This document shows positions 30,252-39,018 of a stretch of DNA of 64,000 nt, in pieces; position 1 is the stretch's first letter; the number at the start of each line of letters is the position of its first letter. Below the pieces are notes generated by a model that worked only from the letters and a program-made list of their open reading frames with translations, was not told the origin of the DNA and did no database searches. Source of the stretch: a virus. Made by a program: the position numbers and the translations under genes. The stretch lies in the IMG/VR virus record IMGVR_UViG_3300050029_000114, positions 1 through 64,000 of that record; one strand, given 5' to 3'.

Positions 30252-31796
30252 TCACGGGACGGCGACCTGATAGAAGTCGAACGATACCGTCCTGAACTGG
30301 CTCGTGTTTTGGTCGTTCGTCGTGGTCCGCACCGTGGTTGGCTGGGCCGACAGCCGCCCATAGAACTGCTCCATCTCGTCGTCGCCGTAAAGGGTCTGGA
30401 GGAGCAGCGTGTCCCGGGCGGCCCGCAACGCCAGCCATGCCTCCCATGCGGTGTCGTTCGGGAAGAACAACGTCACCGTGATCGTCGATGCCCGCAGCGC
30501 GCCGATATGCACGACCGGGAACTGGCGGTTGATCGGGTTGAACACCGTCACCGCCGCGTCGCCCTTGTCGCCCATCCCCACCACCTGGCAGAGCCCGGTG
30601 TTCAACGCCGGGTTCGACACCGACTTCAGCCACGTCAATCCGTCGCTCGGCTGCGTGTACTTCGTGACCGTCGAATACGGGCCCGGCACGAGGATCGGTC
30701 CCGCCAGCGTGTCCACGACCTGGGCCCGGTACTGAGTCTGCGGCTTCGTCGCGCTACGCGGGCACTCATAGTCGTATGCGACGTTCGCCCCGCCTCCCAC
30801 CAGCACGGGCGCCAGGTTCAAGCCGCGCACGAAGCGCCACGTCACCCCGCCGTCGTCGGACCGCTGGACCGTGTAGTTCGTCGGTACGTCGCCGCCGGTC
30901 GGTGTGACCGTGAGCCTTGTCCTCCCGTTAGCAAGGTCGGCACCAACCGCCAGGAGGGGCGCTGGCGGTGCCGCCAGCGAGATCGTGTACTGCGAATGGG
31001 CCCAACTGCCTGTCAAGCCGGACAGGGCCGAAGTCGCCCTCGTGTAGACCCGCCACACGCCGTTCATCTGGAGAACTGTCGGCGTGTATGTCGTCACCCC
31101 GGCACCTACCGTGACCCGCTCGGTCGCCGGGGAACTAGCCGCGTCGAACCCGGGGGCCTGGTACTGCGCCTGCGTGAAGAACGCCACTTGCGCTGAAGCT
31201 TCGCTCCCGCCTTCCGGATCACTGTACGTCCAGGCGGCCTGCGGGACCGCTGTCGTCGTGACCGTCCCGGTCGGCGCCGTCGGGGTCGCTGTCGGCGGCA
31301 GGTAGTAGGTGACAATGATCGAGACTTTGTAGATCGAGACGCCCGCCTCGACGTTCTGGAACACGAGGGCTAGCTGGTTTAGCTGGGCCGGTGACAATGC
31401 CCCCGAATACGTGAACCCGTATGGGCCGCCCACCCCGGAGCCCGGTGAGGCGGCGTGAACGATGTTGTTGTTCGTCACTGTCGCCAGCACGGTCGAAGTC
31501 GTCGTGTCGATTAGCTGGACCGTCTCGAAGTTGCGGCCGAGCGTGTTCGGGTCGGTCCCGGTCGCCCGATATTGGATGGTCAGATATTGGAGCGTGGCAT
31601 TGGCTGGCAGCGCATACGGCCCGAACCCAATCTCGAAGTTGACAGCGGTGTTGCTCGACGGATTCGTGACATAGCTGTTGTCGTTGTTGTCAGCAAGGAT
31701 CGCGTCGATCGTGTTCGACGGCGCCGAGCCCTGCGTCAACGTCCACGCCCCGCCGTTCCCGATAGTCGAAGTCGGGTTAAGGGTATGCGTCGTCAC
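30252..31796 (-). CDS. Minor tail protein with Ig/Fn3-like domains (514 aa)
   Basis: GTG 31796 overlaps the tape-measure stop as GTGA. A Gly/Thr/Asn-rich beta sandwich (about 1-165) is followed by Fn3-like repeats (PTAPTGTVTTTAVPQAAWTY, PTNYTVQRSDDGGVTWRFV) and a C-terminal distal-tail-like domain (RTVSFDFYQV). Directly downstream of the tape measure, the usual place of the distal tail protein and receptor-binding accessory genes. Confidence 0.75.
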   Translation of the reverse strand: MTTHTLNPTSTIGNGGAWTLTQGSAPSNTIDAILADNNDNSYVTNPSSNTAVNFEIGFGPYALPANATLQYLTIQYRATGTDPNTLGRNFETVQLIDTTTSTVLATVTNNNIVHAASPGSGVGGPYGFTYSGALSPAQLNQLALVFQNVEAGVSIYKVSIIVTYYLPPTATPTAPTGTVTTTAVPQAAWTYSDPEGGSEASAQVAFFTQAQYQAPGFDAASSPATERVTVGAGVTTYTPTVLQMNGVWRVYTRATSALSGLTGSWAHSQYTISLAAPPAPLLAVGADLANGRTRLTVTPTGGDVPTNYTVQRSDDGGVTWRFVRGLNLAPVLVGGGANVAYDYECPRSATKPQTQYRAQVVDTLAGPILVPGPYSTVTKYTQPSDGLTWLKSVSNPALNTGLCQVVGMGDKGDAAVTVFNPINRQFPVVHIGALRASTITVTLFFPNDTAWEAWLALRAARDTLLLQTLYGDDEMEQFYGRLSAQPTTVRTTTNDQNTSQFRTVSFDFYQVAVP

Positions 31797-34081
31797 GACC
31801 CGACTCCCGCCTGCGCCATCCCCAACACCCGCTGCAAGGTGGCCGCTATCTCGTGTTCGGCGATGCTCTTGAACGCCGCCATCACGTCGTCAGCGTTGGT
31901 GCCCGGCCCGAAGCTCGCCGATATCTCGATCGTCCCGATCAGCGGCCCCCCGCCTGGCCCGCTCGGGCTGCCCGATCGGGTCTGCTGGGCGTTCTGCTGC
32001 ATCTGACGGGACACGACGAACTCTCCGCCGTGACCGACCATCAGGATTGGTTCGTCAGGCCGCCCCGGTATCCACCCGCCCTCCTGGGCATGGAACAAGC
32101 CCCCGACCTTACCGATGGCGCCGGTCACCCCGCCGATCACCCCGGCGATGCCGCTGACCGCTCCGCTGATCTTCGACGCTATCCCCTGGATGATGCTCCA
32201 CGCCGTCTGGATCACCTTGGTCACGCCCGCCCATGCGTCGTTCCACGCCGTCTTGAACGTGTTGATCGCCACGGTTATGAGCCCGAGGCCGAGGTTAACG
32301 ATGAAGTTGAATACCGTCTGCATCTGGCTCCATGCCGTCTGGACTACCGCCGACACCCCGGCCCATACGGCATTCCAAACGGTTTGAAGGAGGAGAATAT
32401 TTAGGCGAATCGGCAGTAACCCGATGTCGACTAGCGTGCGGAATATCTGGATAACCACCGAAACTACAGCCTCTGTGATCGCCTTGATCGCGCCCCAAAT
32501 AGCCGTCCAGTGATCCTTCACCAGCATAATCGCGGCCACGAACGGCAGGAATATCTCGATTATCAACATGATGTGCTGGCGCACAAAGTCGGCGGCCGCG
32601 CTGGCTATCGATTTGATGAATCCCCAAACGGTGTCCCAATTTCTGTACAGCAGGTAGGCCGCAGCGATCACGACGGCGATCACGGCTATGACCGGCAGGA
32701 ACGGCAGAAGCATGGCGGCCCCGGCGGCGATCGAAGCGGCAGCGGTGGCGGCCATGCTCGCTACCCAAGCGACGGCCCCGGCTATCGCCGCTGCGGCGGT
32801 CGTAGCCCATCCCGCTACGGCAGAGGCTGCCTGCGTCGCCATTGTCGCTACCCAATCCGCGGCGTACATAGCCATCAATGCGATCGTTTCGCTCAGGCTG
32901 GCCGTCGCCTCGACGGCCCATGTTGTCGCCGCCGCAGCCGCTCGGGCTGCCACTAGCAGGAATCCGGCCCCGGCCTCTGTCTCGGTGACCGTAGCGATGG
33001 CTAGCTCGGCGATGTAAACGCCGATGGCGGTTACAAGGACCCCGCCGATTACCGCTCCCAAGGCTATTGCCGCTGTCTTGTGCCGCTCCAAAAACTGCAC
33101 GCCGCTTAGGAGGATTGACGCCAATAGTTCGAGCTTCGGGATCAGCCAGAGTCCGACCTTCACGCCCAAGTCTTGGAAGGTCGCCTCCAGAACCTTCACC
33201 TTGCCACCGAACGTCTCGGCTTGCGCCTGGGCGCTCCCGGCGAACCGGGTCCCCAGCGCGGTTACAGCGAGCGCGCCCGCGTTCCCGGCGGCGGCCAGCT
33301 TCGTTGTCGCCGCTGCGACGGCCTCGTGTGCCTTCGTCACCCCGGCAGCGGCCGTGGTAACGGCCTTGTGCGCGTTGAGCAAAGCGGTCGCCGCCGCCGC
33401 CCCTTTCAGATGCCCGGACGTGACCTGCCCCTCGACGATCGTCAACTTGGCCTGGGCTGCCGTCAGTTTGTCGGATGCCGGGGCCACCGCAGCCTCGGCC
33501 TTGGCGAGCGTGTCGTGCGCCTTCGCCGCGGCGGTCACCCCGCCGTTCGCTATCCCAAGGTCAATGCCGTACCGCTTCAAGATGCCAGTGTTCCCCTCGG
33601 CCACCTTCCCGACGAGGGTCGCCGCCGTCTCCAAGTCGATATGCCGGGCAGCAGCCACGTTCACGGCGACAGCCAAGTCCTTCAACGCCAACGTCGGATT
33701 GTTTGTGGCCTGGGTCAACCGGGCGAGAGCGGCCTCGGTTTGGGCATTCGTGTACCCGTAATGCTCGTTCGTCGAATCGGCCGCCTTGATCTGCCCGGCG
33801 AACTTGTCGATGCTGCCCCCGGCCGCGGTGATGGCCGTTTCAAGTCGGGCGTGCGCTGCCTCCCACTGGTCGGCCATTTTGATGGCGAACGCCCCGCCGA
33901 CCACGGCCACCACGCCGAGCCCGAGAATGGCTTTCTGGCCGACCTGGGCGAACTTGCCGAACGTCGATTCGCTTTTCGCCTCGGCCTCGCTCGCGGCGGC
34001 CTGGACCTCTTTGTTGAGTGCGCTGGAGAACCCGCCAGTTACTGGCAAGACCTCAATGAACGCGGTGCCCACGACCCCCAT
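31793..34081 (-). CDS. Tape measure protein
   Basis: 762 aa. N-terminal helical part (about 1-330) with coiled-coil stretches and many Ala/Lys; a large hydrophobic centre (about 340-620: ALGAVIGGVLVTAIGVYIAEL, PFLPVIAVIAVVIAAAYLLY); Trp-containing repeats (WNAVWAGVSAVVQTAWSQMQ, WNDAWAGVTKVIQTAWSIIQ); and a Gly-rich end with GGEFVVSR. This is the classic layout of the protein that sets siphovirus tail length. ATG 34081, downstream of the tail assembly chaperone pair. Confidence 0.92.
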   Translation of the reverse strand: MGVVGTAFIEVLPVTGGFSSALNKEVQAAASEAEAKSESTFGKFAQVGQKAILGLGVVAVVGGAFAIKMADQWEAAHARLETAITAAGGSIDKFAGQIKAADSTNEHYGYTNAQTEAALARLTQATNNPTLALKDLAVAVNVAAARHIDLETAATLVGKVAEGNTGILKRYGIDLGIANGGVTAAAKAHDTLAKAEAAVAPASDKLTAAQAKLTIVEGQVTSGHLKGAAAATALLNAHKAVTTAAAGVTKAHEAVAAATTKLAAAGNAGALAVTALGTRFAGSAQAQAETFGGKVKVLEATFQDLGVKVGLWLIPKLELLASILLSGVQFLERHKTAAIALGAVIGGVLVTAIGVYIAELAIATVTETEAGAGFLLVAARAAAAATTWAVEATASLSETIALMAMYAADWVATMATQAASAVAGWATTAAAAIAGAVAWVASMAATAAASIAAGAAMLLPFLPVIAVIAVVIAAAYLLYRNWDTVWGFIKSIASAAADFVRQHIMLIIEIFLPFVAAIMLVKDHWTAIWGAIKAITEAVVSVVIQIFRTLVDIGLLPIRLNILLLQTVWNAVWAGVSAVVQTAWSQMQTVFNFIVNLGLGLITVAINTFKTAWNDAWAGVTKVIQTAWSIIQGIASKISGAVSGIAGVIGGVTGAIGKVGGLFHAQEGGWIPGRPDEPILMVGHGGEFVVSRQMQQNAQQTRSGSPSGPGGGPLIGTIEISASFGPGTNADDVMAAFKSIAEHEIAATLQRVLGMAQAGVGS

Positions 34082-34083
34082 CG

Positions 34084-34378
34084 TCAGCCTCCGCCTATCA
34101 GGCCCATCATCGCGGCCTGCCCGGCCTGGGCGGCCTCGCTCTCACCCCACGCCTCGCGGGTCGGGTCGTCCGCGCCGTCAAGCCACTTATCGAACTCAGC
34201 TTTCTCCTTCGCATCGAGGTTCCGGGTGAACATGACGTACAGGACGCTCAGTAGTCGCGGCAGCCTTAGCCGCGTGAGGTCGACGCCTTCGAGGAGCGCG
34301 TTGCCGTCGATCGTCTCCCATTGCCAGGCAGCGAGCCAGAGGAGCGTCGCTGCTCTCGTGTAGGGCGGCCCGTGTATA
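34084..34378 (-). CDS. Tail assembly chaperone, frameshift product (-1 frame)
   Basis: An open frame in -1 relative to the gene at 34733 continues past its end: TLLWLAAWQWETIDGNALLE, then KAEFDKWLDGADDP and GQAAMMGLIGGG, stopping at 34084, 2 nt before the tape-measure ATG. It has no good start of its own. In siphoviruses this G-T arrangement is made by programmed frameshifting. The slip site is not obvious; no GGGAAAN-type heptamer was found. Confidence 0.65.
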
Positions 34379-34733
34379 CCTCCATCAGTTCGTTGAACGC
34401 GTCCCCGAATGTCTCGCTTGGAATCATGATGTCGTGTCGCTCATAGATAGCGTCGTGGAGCACCGCATACTCGTCCTCGGGCAAAACGCGCCGGTAAAAC
34501 TCCATGATCCCGTTGATATCAACGATCTGCCGTCCGCGCTGGTCGTAGCGGACGAGTCGCCCGATAGTCATGTCGAGGCCGACGCCCGGATCGCCCATTG
34601 CCGTGAACTGGAGAATTTCGTGTTCGCCGGGGATGATCCGTTGGTTGCTATCGACCTTGTTGAACTTCAAGCCGAATGTGACCGGTTCTCGTTCGGGCTC
34701 CGTTGAGGCCTCGAAGATTCCTAGGTCGGGCAT
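34266..34733 (-). CDS. Tail assembly chaperone (G-type)
   Basis: 155 aa. ATG 34733. An N-terminal beta region (EREPVTFGLKFNKVDSNQRI, GEHEILQFTAMGDPG) and a helical C-terminal half (EFYRRVLPEDEYAVLHDAIY). Position directly upstream of the tape measure, plus the -1 frame continuation, identifies it. The last ~25 residues (QRRSSGSLPGNGRRSTATRS) look like a read past the frameshift point. It coats the tape measure during tail assembly. Confidence 0.75.
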   Translation of the reverse strand: MPDLGIFEASTEPEREPVTFGLKFNKVDSNQRIIPGEHEILQFTAMGDPGVGLDMTIGRLVRYDQRGRQIVDINGIMEFYRRVLPEDEYAVLHDAIYERHDIMIPSETFGDAFNELMEVYTGRPTREQRRSSGSLPGNGRRSTATRSSKASTSRG

Positions 34734-34749
34734 GGGTTCTCCTTCGTTG

Positions 34750-35139
34750 TTAGAAGCTGTTGACTTCGGCTAGGGCCTCGGCGAGTTTCTTCTCCAAGTA
34801 GGGTCGGAACTCGCTGCCCGGGTGGTTGACGTGACGCAAGAACATGAGTTGGCCGCCCATCTTCTTCCAGTTGAACACGAGCAGCGGGTTCCCGTCGATG
34901 GGGTGGGGGGCGGTCTTGGTCTTGTCGGTCCCGACCATGATGTGCGGGCCGTCGGACTGCATCGACATGCGCTTCACGATGGTCGGGCCAAGGAACTCTC
35001 GTGCGAACTTGGGGCTCAGCAGCGATATCGTTTTCAGCTTGATCCGCTCGCCCAACACCAGCATGTGGCGGGCGAGCGGACCGTCCGTCTCTCGGAAGAA
35101 TGCCGCCACGGCGGCGCGGTCGATATCTACTTTCGCCAT
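34750..35139 (-). CDS. Probable tail/connector protein (HK97 gp10-like position)
   Basis: 129 aa. ATG 35139 overlaps the upstream TGA. Features: a helical N-terminus, a basic middle (LGERIKLKTISLLSPKFAREF) and a C-terminal segment GGQLMFLRHVNHPGSEFRPYLEKKL. The position between terminator-like and chaperone genes suggests a neck or tail-completion protein. Medium certainty. Confidence 0.6.
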   Translation of the reverse strand: MAKVDIDRAAVAAFFRETDGPLARHMLVLGERIKLKTISLLSPKFAREFLGPTIVKRMSMQSDGPHIMVGTDKTKTAPHPIDGNPLLVFNWKKMGGQLMFLRHVNHPGSEFRPYLEKKLAEALAEVNSF

Positions 35140-35639
35140 CAGGTCAGGTCGATCGTGACGATCATGGTCATGCCGCCTATCTCCCCGGCGGCCGGGGTCG
35201 GGGTGACCGGGCCCAGCGACACGCCTTTCGGGTCGCCGAACGCTCGTGCGTTGGCGGCGGTCATCAGGCCCCGGTGCATCAGGAACGCATCCGTCATCAG
35301 GTCGATGCCGCTCGCCTGAATGTCGGCGGCGCTCGGCGCCATCGTGCCCTGCCCGACGCCCTCCAAACTCGGGATCAGCCGGTTGATCTGCACCGTGAAC
35401 GTCGCCACCCGCGTCGACGACGGCCGGATGAACTGCGGCGTGGCGGCCTGGCCGGGCGTGCCAGTGAAGATCGAGTCGAACGCCACCACCAACTGCTCGC
35501 AGTCCTCCGCGATCGTCGTCCCGGTCGCGAACTGGCGGTCCGGCAACGGTACCGGCGGGCTCGCCGTAGCGAACGCGTTCTGGACTGCCGCCAGCAACGC
35601 TAGGGCGAGGTCGGCGGCGTTCGTGTTCCCGGTGCTCAC
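35139..35639 (-). CDS. Probable tail terminator protein
   Basis: 166 aa. Alternating helices and strands (CEQLVVAFDSIFTGTPGQAA, RVATFTVQINRLIPSLEGV, GMTMIVTIDLT) resemble tail terminator proteins that cap the tube at the neck. Position before the tail chaperones fits. Inference from layout and secondary structure. Confidence 0.5.
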   Translation of the reverse strand: MSTGNTNAADLALALLAAVQNAFATASPPVPLPDRQFATGTTIAEDCEQLVVAFDSIFTGTPGQAATPQFIRPSSTRVATFTVQINRLIPSLEGVGQGTMAPSAADIQASGIDLMTDAFLMHRGLMTAANARAFGDPKGVSLGPVTPTPAAGEIGGMTMIVTIDLT

Positions 35640-36073
35640 TCGGGGGCTCCTAGCGGTACGCCCTTCAGGCGTTCAAGCTGGGTTATCAACCGGGTGCGCG
35701 GCAGGTCGCGGCGGCGCTCGGCAATCAGAGCCACGGATGCGGCGGCCTTGACGGCCGGGTGGCCCTGCACCCAGGCGATCACGACGTTCGCCGCGCCGGT
35801 CGGCGCGATCAGCATGGACGGTCCGTACCGTTTCATCTGCTGGTCGGGGGCGACGGCGATCTTCGCTGCCATCGCCGTCCGGCTTCTCGGCCCGGATTCC
35901 TCCCACAACCGCCGCAGGATGGTCGTCTCCAACTCGCTGACTCCCAGCCGCTCCAGTCTGGCGGTCGGGAACGTCGCATCCGACCTCGGCGGGGCCGGCT
36001 GGCCGCGCCTGTCGCCGACCTTCCGCCGGGGCGGGTAGTTCGGATGCGGGAACCCGGCGTACGGGTCAGGCAT
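35636..36073 (-). CDS. Head-tail connector-region protein, unknown
   Basis: 145 aa. ATG 36073; overlaps the next gene by 4 nt. Pro-rich N-terminus, then helices (LERLGVSELETTILRRLWEE) and APTGAANVVIAWVQGHPAV. Not recognised; its place in the tail cluster suggests a neck role. Confidence 0.5.
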   Translation of the reverse strand: MPDPYAGFPHPNYPPRRKVGDRRGQPAPPRSDATFPTARLERLGVSELETTILRRLWEESGPRSRTAMAAKIAVAPDQQMKRYGPSMLIAPTGAANVVIAWVQGHPAVKAAASVALIAERRRDLPRTRLITQLERLKGVPLGAPE

Positions 36074-36602
36074 TGGCTGGGACTCTGCTCGTGATGAATC
36101 CTCGGCGGCGGGCCTCCCGCACCCAGGCGCGGGCCCGGTCGACGGTCACGCCGTTCGCCTCCGCCAGCTTCACGGTCGGGGCCGCCGACTGTGTAGCCGC
36201 CAGCCCATAGGCGTCCGCCACGGAACGGTAGAACTCGTCGTCACGCATGGCCCCGTCACCGGCCACGAGGGCGGCGAGGGTGTCGGCCTGTTCCTCGGCT
36301 CCGTCCCGCTCGCCCCACTCGGAGCGTGTCGCGGCCTCGGCTCGTTCCTGGCTGTCGGTTGCGTCGTGATGGTGCGTGGCAAGCTCAGCAAGAAGCTCGG
36401 ATCGGCCGGGCCCGTTAGCCCAAGCGATCAGCCGTCCCGTCGGCACCCCGCGCACGACTGGCGATCCGATCCCGGCGCGCCGGGCGAGCAGCAGTTCGAC
36501 GATGACGAGGCGCCCGTCGACCTGGCGGAAGCGGGCTCGGGCCTCGGTGCCGTCGTCGAGGGTCGCCCGGCACCATCCTGCCCGGGTCGCTATCACGTTC
36601 AC
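36066..36602 (-). CDS. Protein with C-terminal HTH (178 aa)
   Basis: GTG 36602, 6 nt after a TAGTGT hexamer. Beta-rich N-terminus (CRATLDDGTEARARFRQVDG) and a C-terminal helix-turn-helix (PTVKLAEANGVTVDRARAWVREARR). It heads the tail operon and could be a regulator of late genes or a DNA-binding structural protein. Function not known. Confidence 0.65.
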   Translation of the reverse strand: MNVIATRAGWCRATLDDGTEARARFRQVDGRLVIVELLLARRAGIGSPVVRGVPTGRLIAWANGPGRSELLAELATHHHDATDSQERAEAATRSEWGERDGAEEQADTLAALVAGDGAMRDDEFYRSVADAYGLAATQSAAPTVKLAEANGVTVDRARAWVREARRRGFITSRVPANA

Positions 36603-36608
36603 CAGGCC

Positions 36609-36614
36609 ACACTA
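36609..36614 (-). promoter_or_regulatory. -10 TAGTGT, leaderless spacing
   Basis: TAGTGT ends exactly 6 nt before GTG 36602. No -35 recognised. Possible promoter for the tail module downstream of rtcB. Confidence 0.4.
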
Positions 36615-36657
36615 CATGAGCATCCGCCGACTTGGCCGGATGGTTAGTAGATTGGGA

Positions 36658-37806
36658 TCAGGTGCCCTTGTAGTTGAGAACCTGATGCAACGTGTGCTCG
36701 ATCGCGACGAGGTCCGCTTGGTCGGCCATCACCTGGTCGATCGACTTGTATGAATCGGGGTGTTCGTCGAGCAGCGCCTTCGCGTCTCCGTCATTCCACG
36801 CCCGGCCCTTCATCGCTGTCTCTAACGATTCGACGGTCAACGTCTTACGGGCCGCCGATCGGGACATGCGCCGTCCCGCACCATGTGAGCACGACTCGTA
36901 GCTGGCCGGATTCCCGAGCCCGCGGACAATGTAGCTCGACGTGCCCATCGAACCGGGGATCACGCCCTCGTCGCCGGTCCCGGCTTTGATCGCCCCTTTG
37001 CGGGTCAGCCACACGTTCCGGCCGTGGTGGTTCTCCATCTGCGTGAAGTTGTGATGGCAGTTGATGCGGCGTACCTCGTTGCCGACGCCGTGCTCCCGGT
37101 CAACGCCAACGAATCCCCATAGCTGGGTGAGAACGGCATCCATCATCGCGGCGCGGTTCCCTAGCGCGTACCGCTGCGCCCATTGCATGTCGCTGATGTA
37201 GGCGTCGAACTCGTGGGTTCCCTGGACGAGATAGGCAAGGTCGGGGTCGTCTAGCTCGATGAACCATTGGCGCATGAGCCGCTTCGCCCCGTCGATGTGC
37301 TTCTTGGCTAGCTGGTTGCCGATCCCTCTGCTACCGGAGTGGAGAACGACCCACACCCGGTCGCGTTCGTCGAGGCAGACCTCGACGAAATGGTTGCCGC
37401 TGCCCAAGCTGCCATATTGGTTGGCGGCGGTCGCTGCCTCTTTCTGGCTGAAGTGCGCTGGTATCTCGACCCCGCGCGCTGATGCGTGGCCCTTGCCTAC
37501 CCCGGCCGGTACAACCTCGGCGATCCACCCGTGGAGCGGGTCAAGGTTGTCGGGCAGGCCGTCGGCGACTAGGTCCGTCTCGACGGCGATCATGCCGCAG
37601 CCGATATCGACACCGACCGCTGCTGGGACGATCGCTCCTCGTGTCGGGATGACCGATCCGATGGTAGCTCCGATACCGATATGGGCGTCGGGCATGAGGG
37701 CAAGATGCCCGTCAATGAATGGCAGTCGGCTGGCTTTGGCTGCCTGCTCGATCGTGGCGGCCTCGATGTCCGAGCCCCACGCCAGCACGTTACCGATCTT
37801 CTGCAC
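36658..37806 (-). CDS. rtcB: RtcB-type RNA ligase
   Basis: 382 aa from GTG 37806 with AGAAAGGG upstream; this start matches the family N-terminus (a frame to 37971 is open but covers the structured leader). Manganese and catalytic motifs are present: MPDAHIGIGATIG (38-50), VDIGCGM (66-72), GSGNHFVEV (135-143), HSGSRGIGNQ (156-165), CHHNF (250-254), GSMGTSSYIV (285-294) and SCSHGAGR (305-312) with the guanylylated His. It joins 2',3'-cyclic-phosphate or 3'-phosphate ends to 5'-OH ends, typically to repair tRNAs cut by host anticodon nucleases. A phage tRNA gene lies 1.8 kb upstream. Confidence 0.93.
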   Translation of the reverse strand: MQKIGNVLAWGSDIEAATIEQAAKASRLPFIDGHLALMPDAHIGIGATIGSVIPTRGAIVPAAVGVDIGCGMIAVETDLVADGLPDNLDPLHGWIAEVVPAGVGKGHASARGVEIPAHFSQKEAATAANQYGSLGSGNHFVEVCLDERDRVWVVLHSGSRGIGNQLAKKHIDGAKRLMRQWFIELDDPDLAYLVQGTHEFDAYISDMQWAQRYALGNRAAMMDAVLTQLWGFVGVDREHGVGNEVRRINCHHNFTQMENHHGRNVWLTRKGAIKAGTGDEGVIPGSMGTSSYIVRGLGNPASYESCSHGAGRRMSRSAARKTLTVESLETAMKGRAWNDGDAKALLDEHPDSYKSIDQVMADQADLVAIEHTLHQVLNYKGT

Positions 37807-37833
37807 CGTCGCTGCCCTTTCTCTCGATTGGCG

Positions 37834-37969
37834 GGAGCTAGGAGTAGGCGTGTAGAGACGCCTCGTTCTTAGGCCACGGTCTAGTTGTCGAACACAAACC
37901 CGACAGCTACGACTCGCCCGCTCGGTATGCAACCTCCTACTAGGTACCGGACTGTGGCCTCCTAGCTCC
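37834..37969 (-). ncRNA. Structured 5' leader RNA of rtcB
   Basis: On the transcribed strand, GGAGCTAGGAG (37959-37969) pairs perfectly with CTCCTAGCTCC (37834-37844) to close about 115 nt. Inside are GCCAC/GTGGC (37954-37958 with 37873-37877), CGGTA/TACCG (37945-37949 with 37923-37927), TGTCG/CGACA (37901-37905 with 37886-37890, extendable) and AGGCGT/ACGCCT (37858-37863 with 37846-37851). Together they form a multibranched fold with a three-way junction. The closing stem ends about 28 nt before the rtcB start. Not recognised as a known riboswitch; could be regulatory, a substrate of RtcB, or self-cleaving. Confidence 0.65.
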
Positions 37970-37978
37970 ACGCGCCGA

Positions 37979-37993
37979 ACTATAGCGCGCTAG
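37979..37993 (-). promoter_or_regulatory. Promoter site j (CTAGCGCGCTATAGT)
   Basis: -10 TATAGT 37979-37984; the palindrome contains the TAG stop of the upstream glycosyltransferase-like gene. Transcription would begin a few bases before the closing stem of the rtcB leader RNA. Confidence 0.78.
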
Positions 37994-38994
37994 GGGCCGA
38001 CGTGCGCCCTGATCGCCTCTGCGGCCCTCTGTGCCGCTTGCCCGTCCGTTGCGACGTAAACGGTGCGGACCATCTCCTCGCGGGCTGTGCGGACCTCTGG
38101 CGGATCGCTGAGGGCAATCTCGACGGCCCGGACTAGGTGCTCAGGGTCGGATGCCCCGACCTGGCCGCGCGGCCAGTCCCAAAACCGGCCGCCATGCTGC
38201 ACGTCCCGCCGGTACCACGGGGCGTTCAACCACACGAGCGGGATGCCCAAGCTCGCCGCCTCCGGCAGAAGACTCGTGTTGTCGCCCACCAACACCGAGG
38301 CCCGGGCGAACACGTCGTCCACGTCGGGAACTGTCTCGACGCCGATCGCCTGCCACCGCTGCTCGATCTTCCGCCATAGGCGCGGGTGGCCGTGCCCGAT
38401 CACCTTGAACCGGTCCGCCAACGCCGGGAGGGCGTCGTCGTAGTGGCGCCACGCCCCGATCGTCTCCGGTATCTTCCTCGCCCCGAACCCGTGGAACGTG
38501 ACCGCCACCGTCGGCACTACCTCGCCCAACCCTGACGGCTTCAGCTTCCCGTCGTGCCAGCGGTCCAGGCGCGGGCAGCCGACCGCCACCGCCGGGGTTT
38601 CCGGGTACTCGTCCCGCCACCGGTCGGCGACCGCCTCCGATGGGCACAAGAAGAGGGCGGTCCCGTCGTGGCCTCCGCTGCCGCTGTAGCTCGTGTCGCC
38701 CGCGGTGTTCGGGTCGCCGTCGTAGCTCTGCCCGGCGCCGTGCTCGACGTAGACGGTGCGCCGCCCGGCTCGCTCGACGGTCGTCTGATCCATGATCCCC
38801 GCTACGATCACCGCTGGGCCTAGCCCGTGGGGCGCGCCCCACTCGACCCGGTCCTGCACCCATTCGGGCGGCTCGACACTGGCGAACTGGCCCGCCAGGT
38901 AGATCGTGCCCCGCTCCCCCATATCCAGGGCCCTCCAGATCGGCTCGATATGGGCCAGGTAGTGGGTCATCGTGGCGTACACGTCGACTGTCAT
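37990..38994 (-). CDS. GT-B fold glycosyl/glycerophosphotransferase-like protein
   Basis: 334 aa, ATG 38994, 9 nt after the -10 of promoter k. Segments VYVEHGAGQSY, GCPRLDRW, VIGHGHPRLWRK and DDVFARASVLVGDNTSLLPE...ASLGIPLVWLNAPWY match CDP-glycerol:glycerophosphotransferase-like GT-B enzymes. The last region is the nucleotide-sugar-binding domain. Probably modifies a virion protein or a host glycopolymer. Confidence 0.78.
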   Translation of the reverse strand: MTVDVYATMTHYLAHIEPIWRALDMGERGTIYLAGQFASVEPPEWVQDRVEWGAPHGLGPAVIVAGIMDQTTVERAGRRTVYVEHGAGQSYDGDPNTAGDTSYSGSGGHDGTALFLCPSEAVADRWRDEYPETPAVAVGCPRLDRWHDGKLKPSGLGEVVPTVAVTFHGFGARKIPETIGAWRHYDDALPALADRFKVIGHGHPRLWRKIEQRWQAIGVETVPDVDDVFARASVLVGDNTSLLPEAASLGIPLVWLNAPWYRRDVQHGGRFWDWPRGQVGASDPEHLVRAVEIALSDPPEVRTAREEMVRTVYVATDGQAAQRAAEAIRAHVGP

Positions 38995-39003
38995 CGCCCT
39001 CGG

Positions 39004-39018
39004 ACTCTAGCGCGCTAG
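39004..39018 (-). promoter_or_regulatory. Promoter site k (CTAGCGCGC + TAGAGT)
   Basis: -10 TAGAGT 39004-39009 overlaps the stop of a 39-aa gene; 9 nt before ATG 38994. Confidence 0.75.

Noticed and set aside
37834-37969. Known riboswitch (cobalamin, TPP) or a cryptic tRNA in the rtcB leader
   Set aside because: GCCAC and a TTCGA segment are present, but the remaining conserved boxes and the cloverleaf arms do not match.
36658-37971. RtcB starting at 37971 with a 55-residue extension
   Set aside because: The extension would be read through the structured leader, is Arg/Ser-rich and unlike the family; GTG 37806 has a good ribosome-binding site and the expected N-terminus.
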